64,000 nucleotides of DNA from Oscarella lobularis (taxonomy: Eukaryota; Porifera; Homoscleromorpha; Homosclerophorida; Oscarellidae): NCBI RefSeq assembly GCF_947507565.1, contig NC_089193.1, positions 1,856,325-1,920,324 on the forward strand. The letters run 5' to 3'. The notes beneath the pieces are model-generated. The model ran no database searches. It saw nothing but the letters and a program-made list of their open reading frames with translations, and was not told the origin of the DNA. This document shows, one piece after another, positions 9,094 to 31,332 of this stretch (position 1 is its first letter; each line of letters begins with the position of its first letter). The position numbers were made by a program, and so were the translations under genes.

Positions 9094-12000
9094 CTACACT
9101 TGCAATTCGGGTCCGAAAACCTCGTCGCTGCCGCCCTCAGCCGAACCTTCTTCGTCGAAAAGTTTATATTCCGGACCAAATATCTCTATTTCTTTATCCA
9201 AGAAATTGATCAGCTCGGAGAACGTGGGTCTTTCGTGCGGTTTTTGCTTCCAGCACCGAAGCATAATATCGTACCTATACGAAGACTCCATTCTATCATT
9301 TTCTCACATTCAAGACTTACACGTTTCGCTGGCAATCGTACGGACGCTCCAAACGGTATCCCTTCATCAGTTCGTTGACCATTTCCTTTATGGACATCAC
9401 AGCATACGGCACTTCCGCCTTCGTCATAATTTCCCACAGTGTCACGCCAAAAGCCCACTGTAGAACCCGTATTAGACCAATCATGTATCCATCCCATAAT
9501 CCATTGCCTTACCACATCTGACTCTTTGGTGAATAGGTAATCTTTGATTGCCTCGACAGACATCCATCGATAAGGCAATCGCGCCTCCCTGCGCGGATCC
9601 CTGTAATATTCCGCCTCGCGAGCCAATCCAAAATCAGAGACCTTCACCCTCATGTTGTAGTCGATCCTAATGTCCAAATAAGATAAGCCAGGGAAGCTGT
9701 ATATCGACCGCAATTCTCACGTACATGCAGTTACGTGCAGCCAAGTCACGATGAATCACTTTCTTTGCGCCTAAGTAGTCCATCCCCTTGGCAATCTGTC
9801 TCCCAAAATTGAGTTGATCGACTGATTCCAATGGCTTTGCCGGAAAGGCCTAGTAGATACATGTACACTAATGAGTAGATTACTTGAGTACATATATTTT
9901 TACCGTGTTGCTCTCTCCGCTTCCGCTTATTGATGTTGATCGACTTGATCTGGCTCTCGACTTTCTCAAAAACGTTTTCAAATCGCCCAGTTCCATGTAG
10001 GGAAGTAGAATGACGGGGGAGGGAGGAAGAAAGCTGCCGAAGCTTAGTTTCGACATTCCAAGCATGTTCATGACGTTAGGATGTTTGAATGTCGTCATGA
10101 TGATCGCTTCTTTGATAAAAGCGTTCACTGCCGAATCGGAATCAAAATCTATGGAACATACATATAACTTTGTTCTATGGTCTCATTTTAATTATGTAAG
10201 GACCTTGAACGGTTTTAATTGCTACCAATTCGTCGTTCCACTGACCCTTGAAAACGAATCCAAAATTTCCTATAGATACGCTCCATGAAATTGTCATGAT
10301 CTGCGATAAACAGTTACCTCTTCCAATTCTATGTTGACTTCTTATTTGTGTTGGATCGATGAACGCTTTGTCAATTTTGTCCTTCAAATCATCTTCAAGA
10401 GCAAATTCGACCCCAGCGGGAAGTTCTCCCGAAAATGAGTGTCGCTCTTGTAATAATATGCTCACAGCCCTATCCAGTGGTCCCTCTAAACCGCATTGTT
10501 GTGAAAAGTCTTATTACCACTACATGCACTTACGGTCTTCCGAAAGTGCTGCTTGGTTCATTTTTGCCAGCATAAGGGCAACAGCAATGATCAGTGCAAT
10601 AGCTGGCGTACTTGCCAGCATCACAACGCTTACCATAAGTCCGACACAGGCATCTTGCCAAAGCAGAGTCGATAGTAGAACACAGTAACCGATCAGGCAT
10701 CCGCCAACAAATAGAACGGCTAAATATTCTCTGTTCCACGTCTTTCTGTGCTCTCTCGCTGTGTGTACCAAGAAGAGAAGCAGAAAAGCGAGGAGGACAA
10801 GAGCGCTGTACCAGTAGGCTAACACCGATAAAACGCTTTGACGATCTTCAATGCAAAGTCCTTTCAGAAAACTTGAGCTACTACTACTCGCAGCGACAGA
10901 CAACGCTATTTGAATTCCCAACAGCACGCAGAATCCCGGTCCTTTGAGGCAGACGGTGGCAAGGCGAGACGTCATCATGCTGGTTAGTAGACTGATAAAC
11001 AGCCAAGAAAAACAAATCGAGTTTCCAATTTGTATCAAAGAGTCGAGAATAAAGCCGTCGCAGTCCAATGGCTCCAGAACACCCACAGATGATAATATAG
11101 CAATTATTATGGAAAACAGAGCGTCTGTCGATAAAACGATTGGAAGATCGTGCAGACTGATGGATACCAGGCTAGCTTGTCTCTTCTGATACACGTAAAA
11201 TATGAAAAGGACGGCCGCTGCTATAGCAAGAAGTAGAGCTAGAACTACCAAGGAATTGTCTTGGCATGATGGCGCGGTTGTGGGTACGGACGTTGTGGGT
11301 GCGGACGTTGTGGGTTCATCGCAGAGACACATATCGCTACGTGACACCACTGGAGTAGCAAAGCTACACGAAACGGTTTCTGACTGACTTGCCTCTGAGT
11401 TATTTTCGTAAAACCATTGGCTGTCTTCGTTGCCGCAGTCATAGTACAAGAAGCCTATTTGGTTGGATTGGAGTTGATTGGTGCGCGTGCTAAAGTTGAA
11501 AATGTCAAACTGCCATTGTTTGGGCTGAAGAAAGGCAAACGTGGCTCCTTTACAGCTTCGCTTGTTACTCAGCGTGTGTACTAACGCTTCAGTTTGATTG
11601 TTATACAACGTGTAGTGTGAAGCCTGATTGTGAATAACTGAAGAAAACTGATGAAAGTCCGTGGCGGAAGGAGTCCGTGCTTTTATGTATTCCACGAGCA
11701 TCATGACGCTGTCCATAATCAACCCAGCCTTGTAATTGCGACTCAAGACCGAAGACCACCCGTTTAGCGAGTCAGTTAAATTACACGTTTTACGTTGAAT
11801 ACTGCACTCGAACTGTTGTTCCCAGTAGTCGCGAAGCCAACAATTTCTTTCGAGTTCTGCCGAGTCGGCTCTCAATGACGTCATGTGGTTTTGAATGCAT
11901 TCGCTGCTGCCAACGTGATACTGAAGTCCCCTGACTTCTACTCCTTTTTCTATCAGCTTGACTATCGATTTCTCTATTGAAGGATAATACGATGGATCCC

Positions 12001-13021
12001 CCCACAGCTGGCCAATTAGAAATGTATACTCCGTTTTCTCGCAATCGAGTCCGTTGTCACTTACGTAGATCTCTAGAAATTCATGTACGAATTCTGTGTT
12101 TGCTATAAGAATTATGAGTCCTTTGCAAAGATCTTTTTTCTCAGCCATCAATATGTGATTCTGTATTGACACATCAAAAACAGTGCATTGACTTGGATCC
12201 ATTCTGTACGTCGAGCTTGCAAAGGTATTGTGGTTTTGATAACATTTGAACGAATAATTTCCTGCTTTAGACACAAATTCTTCCAAAAAGACTTGGCCGC
12301 AAATGTCGCCGCTGGAGACGACGTTAATATTGTTGCTATTTTTGGTGCGAATTGCGTACTGAGCAGCGGCGAGCGCTTGCACTTGACATCGTAATTCCAA
12401 ATTCGCGGCCTCATCGTGCACAAGGAGTAGATTAGTATCTGGTGCGTCGTTTGAGGACAGTGGAGGTTGGTCAGTAAGAAAAAAAATTCCCTGGTAATTT
12501 CTTCGGTTTGTTACTTCACCGACGCCAGTTAATCCAATAAGAGCACTCTCCGTATCTCTTTTAAGACTACTCCTTTCCAAATCTCGCGTATTATAAGAAG
12601 GACCCAAAATAGTCACCAATGGCTTTTTATTGGTAATTATATTCTCACGGTACTCAGAAACGCTACATTCTCTCGAAGTATCATCAGCTTCCGGAAATCG
12701 ACTGCACGTATCCCAAATCTCATATCCAAGCGTCTTGTTGGGTGGCAAAAGTTGTCTTTCGTTCACGAATTCGATAGCCGCTATGAGAGCCTCAGCTTGC
12801 TCTATGGCGTGCCTGTTATACTGAGGCGTATTCAACATTAGACTGCATTCAGAATTGAGAGCAGTAGAATTACGTCTCCCTCCAGCGAACAAAGCAGCGA
12901 TCGTATACGTTCCAGGGGACTCCATTTTTCGTTCAACGTGGCATGCTGACTCGTCAGGACACAGTCCACGAACATTCGAGGCCAGCAACAACAAAAAGCA
13001 GGCGACGGTGACGAAGTTCAT
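9094..13021 (-). CDS. Class C GPCR fused to a receptor-type tyrosine kinase (copy 2)
   Basis: Eight exons: 10534-13021, 10318-10425, 10204-10269, 9904-10148, 9725-9849, 9513-9666, 9321-9457, 9094-9292, summing to 3522 nt (1173 aa plus stop). Same plan as its neighbour: signal peptide ([19 protein letters not shown]), flytrap ectodomain with the [12 protein letters not shown] block, a Thr/Ser/Pro linker slightly longer than in copy 1, seven transmembrane helices, then a kinase with [38 protein letters not shown] and a final Glu-Leu-Gln-Val. The activation loop differs clearly: it is five residues shorter and has paired tyrosines (EAEYYRDPR), the arrangement found in Met- and insulin-receptor-like kinases, where copy 1 has a single Tyr (DNYQLK). 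Exon 2 appears to use an acceptor 3 nt further in than copy 1. The start at 13021 is preferred because the signal peptide begins there; an upstream in-frame ATG at 13105 would add 28 unlikely residues. Confidence 0.88.
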
Positions 13022-14210
13022 CGTGAGCCCAGCGAGTTTGAATGCGGAACTGACTGCTAGTGGGTCCGGCGGATGTTCTTCAAGGGCAACATTAGGCCAT
13101 ATCAATACACTATAATACGGAAGCGTCCTAATTAATAAAATAAACGCGTCGTAAATGGATAGCGAAAGCTAATGTTGCTGGCCAAATACTGCTCCATCTC
13201 GACCTCCAAGAAAAGATTATCAATTCGACCTCTCTAAGAAAAAAACTTTTGCAGAGGCAACTATAGAATTACTGACAGAAGTAAAGCGATTGGCTGCCAG
13301 AAAATCGGTTGAGACAAAAAAGACTTTACCGGTATTGAATATAGACTTCTAATCTGCACCTCATGCACTACAAAATTCTTTACAATCTCTCTGAAATCTC
13401 GACGTAAGGCGGTTGTTTTCGCGCGGACATGCGCGCCGATCGGCGATCGATCACGCGCGCGGAAATCGATACAGTACTGTAGAAATTATTTGTCGCGACC
13501 GAAGATTGGCTCTCCTTCGACACAAAAAGCGCTCGAGCGCCAATTCCCGATTGTTGACCTGCTTCTTGGCGTCTTTGCTCCTCCAAAAATGCCTCAAGAA
13601 GCGTTTGTTTTTCAGAAAACTCGGTGATTTGCCTCGTCCATCGACGAATCGATCGAATTATGGCCGCTTTTGCCACTTTTTCTGCACGAAAATCGGTTTT
13701 GTAAAGCATCGAAAGCCCTCTGTACAAGGTAATGGTGGAAGGGGCCTCTTTTGGGGAAACCGACGCAATTTGTCGTTGTAGAAGGACCAAAACGAAGCAT
13801 ACGAGAGGTTAGAACACCAAAAACGATTTTTCGACGCGAACTTCACCCAGTCTTCCAGCGAAAACGCTGCGAAAACGTCAATTTTTCGTGTTATAGCGCA
13901 ATATTTAATTTTTTTCTAGTGAATTTCATCACTAAAGGCTCAAAGGTAGCCATTAGTCGACTCTTCTCAAAGTAACCCCCTGTTCTCAACACAACCTTGC
14001 GCGCGATTGACCTCACTGTTTACTTTGTGTAAACAATATCCATACGGAGGCGTAACGGACAAAGTTCAATCGCGAGATCCCTCAGGGAATTATTCAAGCC
14101 ACGCTCTGTTTCCCTGTTGCTCGGACAACTGAGTTTACTTAGTCGATCGCGTCTTCCCTAGCGATCGTCTGTATACCTCGCGCCGACGCAGAGTGAGGAT
14201 AGCGGTGTGG
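13022..14210. other. Intergenic region and promoter of the first adhesion receptor
   Basis: About 1.2 kb between the minus-strand receptor and the plus-strand adhesion gene, so probably a divergent promoter. The part from about 13610 to 14210 recurs, with indels, at about 30757-31332 upstream of the second adhesion gene. A 136-codon minus-strand ORF (13790-13380) and an overlapping plus-strand ORF exist here. Neither has a domain I recognise, and the paralogous copy breaks the frame, so I do not call a gene. Confidence 0.5.
14017..14035. promoter_or_regulatory. Palindromic forkhead-type site
   Basis: TGTTTAC and GTAAACA form an inverted pair separated by 5 nt; each half matches the forkhead (FOX) core RTAAAYA. 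It lies about 180 bp upstream of the ATG at 14211. The paralogous promoter keeps only the left half (31230-31236). Motif match only. Confidence 0.35.
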
Positions 14211-28036
<13,826 letters not shown>

Positions 28037-28077
28037 GTCATTGGTTGGCTGTATTACTAATTACGTTCTAGCGTGCT

Positions 28078-29768
28078 CGATTTATACCACATTTTCCACG
28101 CCTTTAGTTCTGGACGTGACGAACAAGAAGAGCGCTGGCTTGCCTTCGCTTCGTACAACGAAAGCACGGATTCTAGAAACTGCAAAAGAGATTCTATCCG
28201 GGAACAGACGAGCCGACTCGCAACTCTTAGTTTAGCTATTTTGTCTTCGCAGCAAGCCCTTTTGCTTTTGCGAAGCCTCCTTTAGGTCTGGAAACGAAAT
28301 CGCGGGCCTCCATTTCGGTCTTGAGCGCGTTTCTTCGGCGAATCGCCGCTTCGCGTAAAACAGACGCTCGCCGCTTGCCTCTGCTTTCCATTTGGATCAA
28401 TCCGCGATCAGAAACCGTCGCTGGCTAAGCGAGAAAAGCGAGAAAATTACGCCTGGGCGCCACACGTTCAAGTGTAGCTAATTTTATTTCCACACGCGCA
28501 CACAGCGATTTTTCGTGCAAAAATCTAATCTAACATGTCCAATACTCTTCCTTTCCTTTCAATTCCTTCCTCTTCAGCGCGATCGATTAGACTTACGATG
28601 GAAAACGAGGTTCTTTTACGGTTTTTCTAAGCAGCCGAATGCTGTCGTCCATCAGCGCGGCTCTGTCTTCGTCCATCGTCGTTTTTCCTTCATCGCGCTA
28701 CCTAAAAATTACGTTTTTCGATCCTTCAGCGCTCTCGGCGATCGTTTTCTTCAGCGCGCTCGTCCCTCGTCATTTTGCTCCAGCGCTCGACCTAAAAAAA
28801 ATCCGATTAGATCGCCGATTACTTCAGGGCGCTCTTCGATCGTTTTTCTCAGCTCGCTCGTCCACTGTTTTCCTCCAGCGTTCTCGTCGATCATATTTCT
28901 TCAGCGCACGACCTAAAAAATCCTTTTTCTTCAGCGCTCGACCTAAAAAAATCCTTTTTCATCAGCGCTCGACCTAAAAAAATCAAATTAGTCACTGCCA
29001 AATAATCATTCGTACCTTGTGAGTTGCGTCCGTATTAGCGCTATCCAGGCTACACCGCGTGGAGGTTCGGACGCTTTGTAGCCCAGGGAAGTCTTCGCAA
29101 AGCGATGACTCCCTTCCAAAAATTTTCGGGTGAGTTTGCGGGTCCTCGGCCACTCCTTCAGTACCCACCTGGATGAGGATCGGCCCCTAATACCGAAACC
29201 CCGGTGCGCTGGTACCAAAGCCTTCGGTTTATCGTCCATGAGAAGAACCGGGCCTTGTGGAGTGGAGAGAGGCTGACCACTGCTTGTAGGAGTCAACAAT
29301 GAAGACAGTGCAGTGGAGGAATCGAAGGCTCCTGGACCGGATCATCCTCGGTCTAATCGCGTCGTTCGGGTGAGACAAGTGCCGGCAACCAGGCCATGAT
29401 GAACACCCCCTCCAAGCCGTATCCACTCAGCCTAACGCGGATCGTGCTTGTTGACGCAATAAGACCTTGGCGATCGTGATGCCCAGTGCGTAAACCGAGG
29501 CCGAAGCCCCCCATCGCCCCGCTTACGGGCTCCGGCACGGAATTATCCGTGGGCCACGCTGAGTTCCAACTATCCCCGCTTGCCTTCTGTCGAATCTCCC
29601 GAGCCAGTCCTCTCAAGGATGAGACGCAGATTGCTCCACGCCGCACCCACCCTCAGCCGCAACTGAAGGAGATCGGCGGTGCGCTTCGCTCTTGAACCGT
29701 GTGCCACGCCTAGCGCTCTTTTCGCACCTTTCCAGCGCTCTGATTGGTTCGCGCACGTACGTGTGAAA
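28078..29768. mobile_element. 1.7-kb insertion of unknown type
   Basis: Downstream of receptor B, the sequence after the stop (GGCTGTATTACTAATTACGT) runs in about 35 bp to AATACCGG and GTCAGCA. Downstream of receptor A the same flanks are separated by about 1.7 kb. The insert has a T/C-rich half with repeats of CAGCGCTCGACCTAAAAA (about 28770-28985) and a GC-rich half (about 29020-29720) with short overlapping ORFs. I could not recognise rRNA, a transposase, reverse transcriptase or clear terminal repeats. A degraded mobile element is the likely explanation but is not shown. Confidence 0.45.
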
Positions 29769-29799
29769 TACAAACCGGTTTCAATACCGGTTTGACTAT

Positions 29800-30015
29800 C
29801 GATTGCATAATGATTATAGTCAGCAGATTATTTTTAGCAAGAAATGATGCAATTAATCGCGCCCTCAAGTTCAAGCTTGCAAGATAAGATGGCGATCGAA
29901 AATGCCTCGTGGACGCCTTTCCTCTTCTTCGACGGTTTCATTTCGATTATCGGTTGTTGCATTATAGATTTTCTCGCTCACGCGGCTATCCGGGCATCGT
30001 TTATCCGTTCTGGAA
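29800..30015 (+). pseudogene. Duplicated 5' flank of the SAM-PH-SH2 gene
   Basis: The stretch from GTCAGCAGATTATTTTTAGC to CTATCCGGGCATCG matches 42565-42740 just upstream of the SAM-PH-SH2 coding region, including the CCTTTCCTCTTCTTC and GATTTTCTCGCTCACGC segments. It then breaks into the stalk exon of a receptor terminal cassette. It marks the right edge of the unit duplicated to create the second adhesion gene. Confidence 0.7.
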
Positions 30016-30756
30016 ATCGTCAGTGAAAATCCTCCAGCAACTCCCTCCAAGCCGGCTCCTTCCAAGCCGGCTCCCTCCACGCCGGCTCCCACCGAGGGGG
30101 AGAAAGGCGATCTCTCTGATGCTGATATCGTAGGAATTGTTGTAGGCACTGTCGGAGGGATCGTGTTTTTGGTGATGCTAACTATTGTCATCTATTGGAT
30201 GTAAGTATTTTTGTGTTTGAGAGGCAGCTATTGCGATTTTATGATGTCTGTAATTGCAGAGTGCAATCGAAGAAATCAGCCAAAGTGCTTCCCCACGATG
30301 AAGGACAAGAAATGGGTCTTATGCGTTCGTCCAAAGCTAAAAAGGGGCGAAGCTCACCGGACAGTCAATAGGATAGAAGATCTTCACACTTTATTACGCA
30401 GAGAAGCTGGGCACACGTTATTGCCAAATATCTTTTATGTTGAATGTGCTGCAGTGGCGATAAAATATTATGTAGAACGTCTCCAATGCTTTTCCGATTA
30501 TTCCCTCCCTCCCTACCTTATCACTACCCTGCTCATTTTACTACCGATTAATCCAATGTAATACTTATAACTTGTCTGTCCTTTCTTAGTAATCGGCCTT
30601 GAAAAATTGTTCCTGTGGCTGTATCCTCGTAAACTGAGTCGAAACTTGTCTGTGTGCAGACCTGGATTTCAGCTGAGTAAGGAAGTAGGAACTTGCCAGG
30701 GCAGGTCCAATGTTGACAAGATAGTGGTAGCTACGTAAACTAGACGTTGATGAATG
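30016..30756 (+). pseudogene. Orphan, truncated 3' end of an adhesion receptor
   Basis: A partial stalk plus membrane helix exon (to 30200) and a basic tail exon (30260-30371, TAG) copy terminal cassette 1 with no upstream receptor exons. They are followed by a decayed EGF exon near 30590-30715 (a stop is created where the functional copies read Lys-Val) and the first bases of the DVDEC exon near 30740-30756. There the sequence joins a copy of the receptor promoter region. No signal peptide or extracellular module precedes it, so it is a duplication remnant. Confidence 0.7.
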
Positions 30757-31332
30757 CATTTATTTTTCAGGAAACTCGATGATTTGCCTCCTCATCGAGG
30801 ATTCGATTCAAGCTCTTTGTCACCCCTTCTGCACGAGAATGGCTTTAGAAAAGCATCGAAGGCGTTCTGTAAGGAATCTAGTAAGGTAATCGTGGAAGGG
30901 GCCTTTTTTAGAGCACTAATAAAAAGATTCGAATCTCCGATTCTCTTAGCGAAATTGTAGATCGTCGTTTATTCGTTGACGCTCAGAACAAACGAAAGCA
31001 AGCAGTCCATCTCTTCACTTCTTGAGAAGATTTTTCAATGAACTTCACCCGGTCTTCCATGCTAGCGAAAACGATGAGAAACGTCGAATTTTCGGTAAAT
31101 CGAGATATACGTAGCAGTAGTATTTCATTTTTTCCTTACGAATTTCATCACAGCTAGAGCGTCGAAGTGTTCTTTTTCTCAAAATCACCACCTGTTCTCA
31201 ACAGAATCCTGCGCACGACCCGACCTCATTGTTTACTTTGGGTGATATCCATACGGAGGCGTTGACTTCTTCCCTAGCGACGTCTATTTACTGTTGACTT
31301 CGCGAGGACGAACGGTGAGGATGGTGGTGTGC
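30757..31332 (+). repeat. Duplicated promoter region upstream of receptor B
   Basis: This corresponds, with substitutions and indels, to about 13610-14210 upstream of receptor A. Shared strings include GATTTGCCTC, TGTTTACTTTG, ATATCCATACGGAGGCGT and the run into ATGACACCTCGA. It holds a 68-codon ORF (30754-30960) that I regard as chance. Confidence 0.7.

Larger units (their letters stand above)
4653..13230. repeat. Tandem duplication of a roughly 4.3-kb receptor gene block
   Basis: Two head-to-tail blocks, about 4653-8979 and 8980-13230, each hold one complete minus-strand GPCR-kinase gene. The left ends share the string CGCGGTAAGTA with flanking sequence and the 3' flank of the kinase gene. 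The right ends share the GGCCAAATACTGCT segment near 8850 and 13180. Exon sizes are the same in both copies except for small in-frame differences (exon 1 +15 bp, exon 2 -3 bp, exon 6 -15 bp in the second copy), and introns are also similar. Identity is high by eye; I did not compute it. Confidence 0.85.

Noticed and set aside
13380-13790. 136-codon minus-strand ORF with a helical, charged sequence upstream of receptor A
   Set aside because: The paralogous promoter copy (about 30757-31000) carries indels that break this frame, an opposite-strand ORF is equally open, and no domain is recognisable.
29000-29720. GC-rich stretch that at first looked like ribosomal RNA or a conserved gene
   Set aside because: None of the conserved 18S, 28S or 5S blocks I know are present, and the open frames on both strands are short and unlike any family I recognise. 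It is reported only as part of the 1.7-kb insertion.
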